Shown here in pieces: positions 33,264-41,413 of a stretch of 64,000 bases of DNA. Source of the stretch: Limnohabitans sp. Rim28. GTDB taxonomy: Bacteria > Pseudomonadota > Gammaproteobacteria > Burkholderiales > Burkholderiaceae_C. The notes under the pieces are model-generated. The model did not search any database and was not told where the DNA came from. It saw nothing but the letters and a program-made list of their open reading frames with translations. The stretch spans positions 465,382 through 529,381 of the forward strand of contig NZ_ALKN02000001.1 in the NCBI RefSeq assembly GCF_000293865.2, in the 5' to 3' direction. The translations under genes were made by a program, and so were the position numbers. How positions within the stretch are numbered: the first letter of the stretch is position 1; each line of letters begins with the position of its first letter.

Positions 33264-33637
33264 TGCAGCGCGCACTGTTTTTGCTGGATTCGATTGCGCT
33301 GGTCAACGCCAGCCATGCAGGCGCAGTGATCGTGTCGGGCTCACACGGGGGCTTGTCAGCCTCGCATTTTGTGACCGCACAAACCCACAAGCCTTTCGCC
33401 GTGGCCTTCAACGATGCGGGGGGCGGCAAAGACGATGCCGGTCGCGTGGCGCTGCGCGAGCTGCAGACGGTGGGCGTATTGGCGATGTTGTACGCCCACA
33501 CCTCGGCGCGAATTGGCGAAGCGCAAGACGGGCTGGACAACGGTGTGGTCAACGGCTTGAACGCGCTGGCTCTGGCGCATGGCCTGCAGCTGGGCATGCG
33601 CGTTTCAGACGCGGTGCGGCACCTGGCTCAACCCTGA
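33263..33637 (+). CDS. Conserved hypothetical protein, glycine-rich
   Basis: A protein of about 124 residues that I do not recognise. It has strongly conserved-looking motifs: VIVSGSHGGLSAS, AVAFNDAGGGKDDAG and YAHTSARIGEAQDG. The glycine-rich loops suggest ligand or nucleotide binding. Translation is coupled to the transglutaminase-like gene (overlap at 33261-33263), so they probably function together. GTG 33260 is an alternative start. Confidence 0.7.
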   Translation: MQRALFLLDSIALVNASHAGAVIVSGSHGGLSASHFVTAQTHKPFAVAFNDAGGGKDDAGRVALRELQTVGVLAMLYAHTSARIGEAQDGLDNGVVNGLNALALAHGLQLGMRVSDAVRHLAQP

Positions 33638-33651
33638 ATACGGTCTCTGCT

Positions 33652-34530
33652 GTGCGCCCACTTGCGTATTTGCGCCGCTGCCATCTTTGGCTGCTCTTGA
33701 GTTTGGGACTGGGGCCATCGGCACATGCTCAACCCGTGTCTGAGCTTGTGCCGGGTGTCAACGGTATAGCACTGAAGACTTGGGTTTTTCACCCGCCACA
33801 AAAGACCCATGACACACCACGCCCAGTGGTGATCGCTTTGCACGGGTGCGGCGGCATTTATGCCACCGTTGGCGCGCGCAAAGGCCAGCTCAGTGCACGC
33901 CATCAAGGCATGACCGATTTGTTACTGGCACAAGGCTACAGCGTGGTGTGGCCCGACAGCCTCACACCCCGACAAGAGACCAGTTTGTGCGAACAACCCA
34001 TGGCGTCACGCCAAGTCAGGCAAAGCCATCGGCGCAGCGACGTTCACGCCACATTGGCTTGGCTTGCCCAACAAGCCTGGACGGATCAGCAACGCGTGGC
34101 CTTATTGGGCTGGTCCCATGGCGGCAGCACCGTGTTGGCCAGTTCGGACAGCCGGCAAAAAAGTCCTCAACCCGGTGTGACGCCAAATATCGCCATCGCC
34201 TTTTACCCGGGCTGCACAGATGCACTGCGTCAGGCTGATCAGCCGAGTTGGCCGGTGCACATGCTGCTGGGAGCGGCAGACGACTGGACCCCTGCGGCCC
34301 CCTGTGTGGCTTTAGCCGAGCAAGCGGGCATGAGCTTCAAGCTGTACCCGGACAGCCACCATGGTTTTGACAACCCGGTAGGGCAAGTCCAGCATTTGCC
34401 GCGCGTGCCCAATGGCCAACATCCGGGTCTGGGCGTTCATGCCGGTCGCAACCCTGTGACGGGCCCGCAAGCCTGGCAGGATGTGCTGGACTTGCTCAAG
34501 CAACGATGGCCTGATCCTGTCTCTCCTTGA
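33652..34530 (+). CDS. Secreted dienelactone-hydrolase-like alpha/beta hydrolase
   Basis: An alpha/beta hydrolase of about 292 residues with an N-terminal signal peptide (LWLLLSLGLGPSAHAQP). The oxyanion region is HGCGG, the nucleophile elbow is GWSHGG, an acid is likely in GAADDWTP and the catalytic His in DSHHGFDNP, the order of dienelactone hydrolases. The frame has no ATG near the signal peptide; GTG 33652 is the best start, 15 bases after the previous gene. The last 35 bases overlap the convergent gene. Confidence 0.78.
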   Translation: MRPLAYLRRCHLWLLLSLGLGPSAHAQPVSELVPGVNGIALKTWVFHPPQKTHDTPRPVVIALHGCGGIYATVGARKGQLSARHQGMTDLLLAQGYSVVWPDSLTPRQETSLCEQPMASRQVRQSHRRSDVHATLAWLAQQAWTDQQRVALLGWSHGGSTVLASSDSRQKSPQPGVTPNIAIAFYPGCTDALRQADQPSWPVHMLLGAADDWTPAAPCVALAEQAGMSFKLYPDSHHGFDNPVGQVQHLPRVPNGQHPGLGVHAGRNPVTGPQAWQDVLDLLKQRWPDPVSP

Positions 34531-35722
34531 TGGGGTTGGCCGAAGCAGCCAGCGGCACCGGTTCAAACGCCACGCGGCTGGGCACGTCGCAGGCCAGCCA
34601 CATGGCGGGCGGCTGGGTGTGCATGACGATACCGGCCACGCTTTCGACGCGGCTTTCGGGCGGCACGCTGGGGTCGGGGCTGCGGCAGATGGACAAAAAG
34701 CCATCGGATTCGTCCCGCAAAAAGCGCTCCAGCTCGGCCTGACCGATCGGCGTTTTCAGCGCGTGCTGGCTGGCGGTCTCTAGGCGCTGGTGGCTCGACA
34801 AAACTGGTCCTATGGTCGCTTGTTCGGCCAACAGCGATTCGCACACGAAGTGGTTGGTGTGCACCACCACGCCGCGGGTGGGCGTGACTTCGGCCCAGCC
34901 TGCGGGCGAGACTTCAAAGCAAGCAGTCTGTCCCTGGGCATCAGCGCACGGCACGTTCGACGCCGCGCCAAAGCCCAGCCCCAGATCGGTTTGCAGGGCC
35001 TGCAGACGCTCACGCGCATGCGCCACCGAGCGGCAATCGAGCAAATGGCGCAGCAGCACATGCACCGGCACACCCAAGCGGCTGCCGTCGCGTTTGGACC
35101 GCAAGATGTTCAAACCCAGCGCAAAGCCAGATTGGTTGATACCGATCTTGGCCAGCATGCCCGCTTCGGTCAGGGTGGTGATGCTTTGGCCGCTCGGGCC
35201 TTGGGTGTGCAGCACCACCAGCGCTTGCCGCTGGCGGCCCATCCAGTCCCAGTTTTGCGCCAGCCAGGCTTGGCCTGTGCGACTGGCAGCTGCCGTCACA
35301 CCCATGGCGGTGCATTCACCGTCTTTCAAAGCCAGATCCCAGGGCGCGTCGGCCAGCCAGTCGGGCAGGCCTGCGGCGCGGTTGGCGGCCATGGCGGCAT
35401 GGGCCAACTGGGGTTCGTCGCTGAAAAAGGTCGCGGGCAAAATTTCTGTCCGGCAATTCAGCGCCATCAAGCTGCCCAAACGCTGGCCACTGCCATGGGC
35501 CACACCGTTCAGCTCGGCCATCAAGTCAGCGTCGACCTGCGCGATCACGCCTTCAAAACGCATGGCACGGTCGCAAGCATTGGCCCAGTCGATGCCGCAA
35601 GCTGCAAACAAACGGGCATAGGTGACCACGCTGTGCTGGATCTGTTCTTTCGCTGCTTGGCCATAAATTTGGCCTCGCTCATGGGCCGATGTGGCGTGCA
35701 AAGTGTGGATGCAAGGGAACAT
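34496..35722 (-). CDS. C45-family peptidase/acyl-CoA:6-APA acyltransferase-like Ntn hydrolase
   Basis: A 408-residue protein of the penicillin acyltransferase-like (C45) family. DGECTAMGV holds the predicted N-terminal nucleophile Cys137, exposed after self-cleavage, and LAQNWDW follows at the spacing seen in the family. Other typical parts are GQIYGQAA near the N-terminus and HTNHFVCESL. GGAGG lies 8 bases upstream of the ATG at 35722. Many members act on N-acyl amino acids; the real substrate is unknown. It is divergent from the M81 gene. Confidence 0.82.
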   Translation of the reverse strand: MFPCIHTLHATSAHERGQIYGQAAKEQIQHSVVTYARLFAACGIDWANACDRAMRFEGVIAQVDADLMAELNGVAHGSGQRLGSLMALNCRTEILPATFFSDEPQLAHAAMAANRAAGLPDWLADAPWDLALKDGECTAMGVTAAASRTGQAWLAQNWDWMGRQRQALVVLHTQGPSGQSITTLTEAGMLAKIGINQSGFALGLNILRSKRDGSRLGVPVHVLLRHLLDCRSVAHARERLQALQTDLGLGFGAASNVPCADAQGQTACFEVSPAGWAEVTPTRGVVVHTNHFVCESLLAEQATIGPVLSSHQRLETASQHALKTPIGQAELERFLRDESDGFLSICRSPDPSVPPESRVESVAGIVMHTQPPAMWLACDVPSRVAFEPVPLAASANPIKERQDQAIVA

Positions 35723-35874
35723 GCCAAAACCTCCGGAGGGGGCCACCAGTCTCAAACCGGCAGCATGGCCTGTCAAGCAGATTCGCCGTGCAACAAGGCC
35801 TCCACTGGCACGTCGGTGACTGTGCACAGCCGTGCACCGAGGCCATCATGGTGGCTCTATCGACTGGAGGCCCT

Positions 35875-37395
35875 ATGCGTTTGCTGATCGCGATGATGAT
35901 GCACGAGACCAACACCTTCTCGCCGGTGCCCACCGACTTGCAGCGCTTTGCGCTCGGCCCCGGTGAAGTTCCGCCGCGAGGCGATGCAGCCATTGCCGCA
36001 TTTCGCGGAACAGGCACGGCCACAGGCGCTTTCATCGACCTGGCAGAGAAGGCGGGTGCCGAATATGAAGTGGCCCTGGCCGCACACGCCGCGCCCAGTG
36101 GACTGGTGCACGACGAAGCCTACGAGTCCATGAGTGCAGCGATTTTGCAAGCCGTGGCGCGAGGTGGATTTGACGGCATCTTGTTGGACTTGCACGGCGC
36201 CATGGTCAGCCAAAGCCACGAAGACGGTGAAGGCGAGTTGCTGCGCCGCATCCGCGCCATCGACCCCCAAACGCCCATCGGCGTGGCCTATGACATGCAC
36301 GCCAACGTCTACGCCGACATGGTGGAGCTGGCGCAAACCGTGGCGGGTTACCAAACCTATCCGCATGTGGACATGCATGGCACCGGCGTGCGGGCGGGCT
36401 CAGCCTTGCTCAAGCTGCTACAGGGCCAGGCCAAGCCCACCACAGCCTGGGGCCGCTTGCCGATGATTCCGCACATCATGCGACAAAGCTCGCTGGACGA
36501 GCCCAACCGCGCCCTTCAAGCACGCGCCCAACAGATGGAAAAAGAAGGCGCTTTGTGCGCGAGCGTGTTCACAGGGTTCCCGCATGCCGACATCCAAAAC
36601 GCGGGCATGTCGGTCGTGGTGGTCACCGACAACGACCCCGCGCTGGCGCAGCGCCTGCGCGACGAACTGATGCAGATGGCTTGGAACAGCCGGGCGCAAT
36701 GGGTTTACGGGTTGGAGCCACTGGCCGCCTCGGTGTCTCGCGCCAAAACCCTGACCGAGTTTCCAGTCATGTTGCTGGACCATTACGACAACGCCGCTTC
36801 GGGCGGCACCATGGACACCACCGCCGTGCTGGCCGAAGTGCTGCGCCAAGGTTTGCGCAACGTGGCGGTGTTTGCGATTTTTGACCCGCAGGCGGTGCAA
36901 GAAGCCATTGCAGCGGGCATTGGCGCGCAGGTGCGATTGCAAGTGGGCGGCAAGATGGCCATGCCGCTGATGCCGCACCGCAGCGCACCGATTGAGTTGA
37001 GCGGCGTGGTCAAGCTGATCTCGAACGGCCAATACCGCAACAAAGGCCCGATGAGTCAGGGGGCCCGGCAAAACATGGGACGAACGGTGGTCATCGACAC
37101 GGGCGATGTCGAGGTGGTGCTGATCTCACGGCATGTCGAGCCTTTTGATGTGAACGCCCTGCTGTGCCTGGGCATCGACCCGACACAAAAACAGTTTGTG
37201 CTGCTCAAGAGCCGTGTGCACTGGCGTGCAGGCTTGGGCCACTTGGCCCGCGCCACGGTGGAATGCGCTGGGGCTGGCGCTTGCACCTCAGACTACAGCG
37301 AACTGCAGTTCAAAAAGCTGCGCCGCCCGATTTACCCGCTGGAACCATCGGTCAGCTGGACGCCCGAAGGCGGAGCCCAGGCCACGCCAGGTTGA
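35875..37395 (+). CDS. M81-family metallopeptidase (MlrC/microcystinase-C-like)
   Basis: A 506-residue protein of the MlrC family, zinc-dependent peptidases that degrade linear microcystin in sphingomonads but occur widely with unknown roles. The opening LLIAMMMHETNTFSP, LLDLHGAMV, DMHANVY and PHVDMHGTG supply the conserved acidic and histidine ligands. TGGAGG precedes the ATG. It is divergent from the C45 gene (152 bases) and convergent with an MFS transporter, making a plausible peptide- or amide-degrading group. Confidence 0.88.
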   Translation: MRLLIAMMMHETNTFSPVPTDLQRFALGPGEVPPRGDAAIAAFRGTGTATGAFIDLAEKAGAEYEVALAAHAAPSGLVHDEAYESMSAAILQAVARGGFDGILLDLHGAMVSQSHEDGEGELLRRIRAIDPQTPIGVAYDMHANVYADMVELAQTVAGYQTYPHVDMHGTGVRAGSALLKLLQGQAKPTTAWGRLPMIPHIMRQSSLDEPNRALQARAQQMEKEGALCASVFTGFPHADIQNAGMSVVVVTDNDPALAQRLRDELMQMAWNSRAQWVYGLEPLAASVSRAKTLTEFPVMLLDHYDNAASGGTMDTTAVLAEVLRQGLRNVAVFAIFDPQAVQEAIAAGIGAQVRLQVGGKMAMPLMPHRSAPIELSGVVKLISNGQYRNKGPMSQGARQNMGRTVVIDTGDVEVVLISRHVEPFDVNALLCLGIDPTQKQFVLLKSRVHWRAGLGHLARATVECAGAGACTSDYSELQFKKLRRPIYPLEPSVSWTPEGGAQATPG

Positions 37396-37399
37396 GGGT

Positions 37400-38647
37400 T
37401 CAAACCGGCTGAGTCGCCGCCCGTTTGACGCGCCACAACAACCACAAGGCAATGCTCAGGTTGAGTGCGTTCCACAGCACCCCGTTCATGAATGCCGCAT
37501 GGTAGGAACCGGTGAGGTCAAACACCTTGCCCGACATCCAGCCACCCAAGGCCATGCCCAGCAGCGTGGCCATGATGACCGCACCCACCCGCGAACCGGC
37601 CTCCTTGGCCGGAAAGTACTCGCGCACGATGATCGCGTAAGCGGGCACGATGCCGCCCTGAAACAGGCCGAACATGGCCGAAATCACGTAGAGTGACACC
37701 AAGCCATCGAAGGGCAAGAACAAAAGCAAAGCCACGCCTTGCAAGACCGAGCCCAGCACCAGCGTGCGCAGGCCGCCAATGCGGTCACAAATGGCCCCCG
37801 AAATCAAACGGCTGGCAATGCCGCAGGCCAACATGAGCGAGAGCATTTCGGCACCGCGTGCCGCGCCAAAACCCAAGTCGGTGCAATACGCCACGATGTG
37901 CACCTGCGGCATGGCCATGGCCACACAGCAAGCCACGCCGGCCACGCACAACAAGAACTGCGCTTTGTTCAGGCTCAAACCAAAAGGGCGTTGCGACTGC
38001 GAGGCCTGCTGGGCCTGCACGCTGCCCACCGCCGGGCTTTGCACGAGCGGTGGCCTTTGGCGCATGAGCAAGCTGAGCAGCACCATGCCAATGCCGCAAA
38101 ACAAACCCAGCGCCACATAGGTGCTGCGCCAGCCCATGGTTTCAATGCCGTACTGTGCCAAAGGCGGCCAAATCGCACCCGCCACATAGTTGCCACTGGC
38201 GCACACCGCCACGGCAATGCCCCGGCGCTTGTTCCACCACAGCGAGGTGTCGGCCAACAAAGGCGCAAAGGTGGTGGAACTGCCCAGCAAGCCCATCAGC
38301 ACCCCATGCGCCAACGCAAACCACCAAATATTGCCCGACAAACTGGCGGCAATGAACCCCAAGCCCGTGCCAAAACCACCCAACATCAAGGGCACATGCA
38401 CCCCCGCGCGGTCGGCCCAACGGCCCATGAACAGGCCGCCCACACCAAAGCCGATCATCATCAAGGTGTAGGGCAAAGACGCATCGGCGCGGCTGACGCC
38501 AAACTCGGCTTGAACCGCTGGCAACACCACGGCCACCACGTACATGCTGGAGCCACCCAGCGTCATCAGCGCCAAGGTGACCAACAGGCGGCGTGCGGCA
38601 TAGGCCGAGTCGATCAGATGTTCAGCGGCAGCGGTCGATGTGCTCAT
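37400..38647 (-). CDS. Major facilitator superfamily transporter
   Basis: A 415-residue inner-membrane carrier with twelve predicted helices in two bundles. The MFS loop motif is visible as GRWADRAGVHVPL after helix 2 and as CDRIGGLRTLVLG in the second half. It resembles monocarboxylate/oxalate-formate-type antiporters. It ends 4 bases from the convergent M81 gene and lies next to a GntR regulator gene on the same strand (40 bases), which may control it. Substrate unknown. Confidence 0.87.
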   Translation of the reverse strand: MSTSTAAAEHLIDSAYAARRLLVTLALMTLGGSSMYVVAVVLPAVQAEFGVSRADASLPYTLMMIGFGVGGLFMGRWADRAGVHVPLMLGGFGTGLGFIAASLSGNIWWFALAHGVLMGLLGSSTTFAPLLADTSLWWNKRRGIAVAVCASGNYVAGAIWPPLAQYGIETMGWRSTYVALGLFCGIGMVLLSLLMRQRPPLVQSPAVGSVQAQQASQSQRPFGLSLNKAQFLLCVAGVACCVAMAMPQVHIVAYCTDLGFGAARGAEMLSLMLACGIASRLISGAICDRIGGLRTLVLGSVLQGVALLLFLPFDGLVSLYVISAMFGLFQGGIVPAYAIIVREYFPAKEAGSRVGAVIMATLLGMALGGWMSGKVFDLTGSYHAAFMNGVLWNALNLSIALWLLWRVKRAATQPV

Positions 38648-38687
38648 GTCTTCAGATTAACAGGCAGCGGACAGCGGACTTGTCGCT

Positions 38688-39350
38688 TCAGTTCACCACG
38701 TCTTTGATGCGCGGCCAGGTGTTGCGGATGTGCTCACCCATGATGCGGGACAGGGCTTGGCCATCGCGGGCGGCCAAAGCCACCATCATTTGCGCGTGCT
38801 CGGCCATGGCGGCACGCCAGTTTTCGGGCGTTGCGTTGCCGCTGTAGCGCAGGCTGCGCATGCGTTTGCTCAAAGTCGCATGGGTCATGCTCAAGGTCTC
38901 GTTGTCGGCCAAGGCAATCAGCGCATCGTGAATGCGCTGGTTCAAAGCGAAATACTCGGGCCTTTGTTGGGCTTCAAAAAACACCTGCATTTGCTGGTGC
39001 AAGGCCAGAATTTCATCGATTTTCTCTTGACTGGCCTGACAGGCTCGCTCCCCGGCATAAGACTCCACCAGCGCGATCACATCCAGCATGTCACGGGCGT
39101 CTTTGGCCGAAAAAGCCTTCACGATGGCCCCGCGCAATGGCAAGAGTTCGACCAGCCCCTCGGCCGTCAGCACCTTGATGGCTTCGCGCACTGGGGTTCT
39201 GGAAACACCCAACAACTGGGCCACTTCCAGCTCTTGGATGCGCTCACCCGGGCGCAGGCGCAAAGACACGATCATGTCGCGCAAACGGTTGGTGACTTCT
39301 TCATGAAGCGGCACGCGCTCAATCAAATTGGAGGAATCTTGTGAAAGCAT
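38688..39350 (-). CDS. GntR-family transcriptional regulator, FadR/FCD subfamily
   Basis: DNA-binding regulator of 220 residues. The N-terminal winged helix is clear (VTNRLRDMIVSLRLRPGERI, LLGVSRTPVREAIKVL) and the C-terminal FCD domain has ligand/metal residues (RIHDALI, EHAQMM, EHIRNTW). Such proteins repress catabolic genes until an acid effector binds. ATG 39350 is preferred over TTG 39359. It is divergent from a PdxA-like gene, and a perfect 16-bp palindrome lies in the shared intergenic region, a likely operator. Confidence 0.9.
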   Translation of the reverse strand: MLSQDSSNLIERVPLHEEVTNRLRDMIVSLRLRPGERIQELEVAQLLGVSRTPVREAIKVLTAEGLVELLPLRGAIVKAFSAKDARDMLDVIALVESYAGERACQASQEKIDEILALHQQMQVFFEAQQRPEYFALNQRIHDALIALADNETLSMTHATLSKRMRSLRYSGNATPENWRAAMAEHAQMMVALAARDGQALSRIMGEHIRNTWPRIKDVVN

Positions 39351-39379
39351 AGTGTCCAAGTATGGGGGAAAACCAGAGC

Positions 39380-39408
39380 TTGACCGGCCCTGTACACCTG
39401 CCTAGCAT
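39380..39408 (+). promoter_or_regulatory. Sigma-70-like promoter of the PdxA-like/Bug unit
   Basis: TTGACC (39380-39385) and TAGCAT (39403-39408) are separated by 17 bases and point to the PdxA-like gene. The predicted transcription start falls inside the palindrome at 39410-39425. Confidence 0.6.
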
Positions 39409-39409
39409 T

Positions 39410-39425
39410 ATCCGTAATTACGGAT
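39410..39425. promoter_or_regulatory. Perfect palindrome, candidate GntR operator
   Basis: ATCCGTAATTACGGAT is a perfect 16-bp inverted repeat. It lies 59 bases upstream of the GntR gene start and 47 bases upstream of the PdxA-like ATG, overlapping the predicted +1. This is a classical place for a repressor to act on the divergent genes. Confidence 0.7.
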
Positions 39426-39472
39426 TACGAACCCCTTACCCCATCAACGTCCATTCATCAAAGGCGCCCAAC

Positions 39473-40423
39473 ATGTCTCTGCCCACCTTGGCTCTTTTCA
39501 CCGGCGATCCGGCAGGCATCGGCCCTGAGTTGGTCGAGAAAATGCTGCAAAACGCCACTTGGAGACAACAAGCACGGGTCATCTTGATCGGTCAAAAGGA
39601 CACGATCAGCGTACCCCAAGATGTGCGCTGGCACGACTGGTCTGGCTACCGAGCCCCCACTTTTGAGTGCGGTCAGGCCACCGCCCTCAACGGCCGCTAC
39701 ATGGTCGAGGCCTTGGCGGCCGGGGTAGATCTGGTCATGGCAGGCCAAGCCGATGCCTTTTGTTTTGCCCCCTTGAACAAATCGGCCTTGCGCCAAGGCG
39801 GCATGACGCAAGAGGACGAACTGCGTTGGTTTGCCGAACACATGCACTACCGCGGCGTGTGCGGCGAACTCAATGTGCTGAAAAACCTGTGGACGGCGCG
39901 TGTGACATCGCATGTGCCCCTGAAAGAAGTCTCGTCCCTGCTCACCCCCGACAAAGTGGCCGATGCGATCCGCATGATTTCGCAGGCTCTGCAAGCCTCC
40001 GGCGTGACCCGTCCCCGCATCGCCGTTTGCGGCTTGAACCCGCACAACGGCGACAACGGCAACTATGGCGACGAGGAGGCTCGCATCATCGCCCCGGGCG
40101 TGCAGCAGGCGGCCGACATGGGTTTTGCAGCCGACGGCCCTTTCCCGGCCGATACCGCGTTTGTGCGGGCTGTTCGCGTGCCTGGAGGCTATGACGGTGT
40201 GGTGACCATGTACCACGACCAAGGCCAGATCGCCATGAAGCTCATGGGGTTTGAGCAAGGCGTGACGGTGCACGGCGGCCTGCCCTGCCCCATCACCACG
40301 CCGGCCCACGGCACAGCGTATGACATTGCAGGCCAAGGCGCGGCCAACCCGCAGGCCATGGCCAATGCCTTTGAACTGGCCGCACGCATGGCCACGGCCC
40401 ACCGCCAAATCGCCACCGCATAA
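39473..40423 (+). CDS. PdxA-family dehydrogenase (4-hydroxythreonine-4-phosphate dehydrogenase-like)
   Basis: NAD-dependent metal-requiring dehydrogenase of 316 residues. Motifs GDPAGIGPEL, TSHVPLKEV and MYHDQGQIAMKLMG (metal-binding His/Asp) define the PdxA family. The genetic setting (GntR regulator, Bug receptor) suggests a catabolic relative such as PdxA2-type or dihydrodiol dehydrogenases like TphB, rather than vitamin B6 synthesis. AAGG lies 8 bases before the ATG. The Bug gene follows after 30 bases. Confidence 0.85.
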   Translation: MSLPTLALFTGDPAGIGPELVEKMLQNATWRQQARVILIGQKDTISVPQDVRWHDWSGYRAPTFECGQATALNGRYMVEALAAGVDLVMAGQADAFCFAPLNKSALRQGGMTQEDELRWFAEHMHYRGVCGELNVLKNLWTARVTSHVPLKEVSSLLTPDKVADAIRMISQALQASGVTRPRIAVCGLNPHNGDNGNYGDEEARIIAPGVQQAADMGFAADGPFPADTAFVRAVRVPGGYDGVVTMYHDQGQIAMKLMGFEQGVTVHGGLPCPITTPAHGTAYDIAGQGAANPQAMANAFELAARMATAHRQIATA

Positions 40424-40453
40424 CGACGCAACCACCACAGAGGAGACCTTGAC

Positions 40454-41413
40454 ATGAAGCTGAAGAAAATTTTGCTCGCTGCCCTGCTGGCCACGCCCTT
40501 GCTGGGCTTGGCGCAAAACTACCCCAACAAACCTGTTCGCATCATGGTGGGAGCCAACGCAGGCGGCGGCACCGACATCATTGCGCGCATGTTGGCCGAA
40601 AAAATGGGCGAGGCCTTCAAAGGCTCGTTCGTGGTCGACAACAAACCTGGCGCCTCCAACACGATTGCCGCCGACCTGACCGCCAAAGCACCCGCCGACG
40701 GCCACACGCTGCTGGTGGCTACCAACACCGGACAAGCCATTGCGCCACACCTGATCAAGCTCAGTTACGACCCGATCAAAGACCTGACGCCCGTGGGCCT
40801 GATCGTGACCGTGCCCAACGTGCTCGTGGTGGGGACCACCGTGCCGGCCAACAACGTGGCCGAATTGGTGGCCTTGATGAAAGCCAAGCCCAACGAATTC
40901 AAGTACGCGTCTTCTGGCGTGGGCAGCACCCAGCACATTGCTGGCGAGGGCTTCAACCTGGCCGCCGGTGTCAAGAGCATCCATGTGCCCTACCGGGGCA
41001 GCAGCCAAGCGCATCTGGACATCATCGGCGGCAACGTGCAGATCATGTTTGACACCACTTCATCGGCCATGGGCCAGATCAAGGCGGGCAAATTCAAACC
41101 CCTGGCCCTGACCACAGCCACCCGCAGCAGCGAGTTACCCCAAGTGCCGACCTTGGCCGAAGCCGGTGTGCGCGGTTTTGAAATGAGCACGTGGTACGGC
41201 ATGTTCGTGACCACGGGCACGCCCCCCGACGTGATTGCCCGGCTGCAAAGTGAATTGGCCAAAATTGTGCGGATGCCCGACATTCAGACCAAGCTCAAAG
41301 GCCTGGGCGGCGAACCCAGCAACCTCACGCCCGAGCAGTTTGCGCAAATGAACCGTCAGGAATTCGAGCGTTTTGGCGACTTGATCAAAAAAGCCAACAT
41401 CAAGCTGGAGTGA
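40454..41413 (+). CDS. Bug/TctC-family periplasmic solute receptor
   Basis: Receptor of 319 residues with a signal peptide ending LGLAQN, then NKPVRIMVGANAGGGTDIIAR, VVDNKPGASN, SSGVGSTQHIAG and HVPYRGSSQAH. AGGAG precedes the ATG. Probably co-transcribed with the PdxA-like gene and under the GntR regulator, so its ligand should be the substrate (or precursor) of that pathway. Its end overlaps the convergent monooxygenase gene by 14 bases. Confidence 0.92.
   Translation: MKLKKILLAALLATPLLGLAQNYPNKPVRIMVGANAGGGTDIIARMLAEKMGEAFKGSFVVDNKPGASNTIAADLTAKAPADGHTLLVATNTGQAIAPHLIKLSYDPIKDLTPVGLIVTVPNVLVVGTTVPANNVAELVALMKAKPNEFKYASSGVGSTQHIAGEGFNLAAGVKSIHVPYRGSSQAHLDIIGGNVQIMFDTTSSAMGQIKAGKFKPLALTTATRSSELPQVPTLAEAGVRGFEMSTWYGMFVTTGTPPDVIARLQSELAKIVRMPDIQTKLKGLGGEPSNLTPEQFAQMNRQEFERFGDLIKKANIKLE

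Noticed and set aside
39458..41014. 518-residue minus-strand frame
   Set aside because: Antisense of the PdxA-like and Bug genes; His/Gly-rich composition typical of a shadow.
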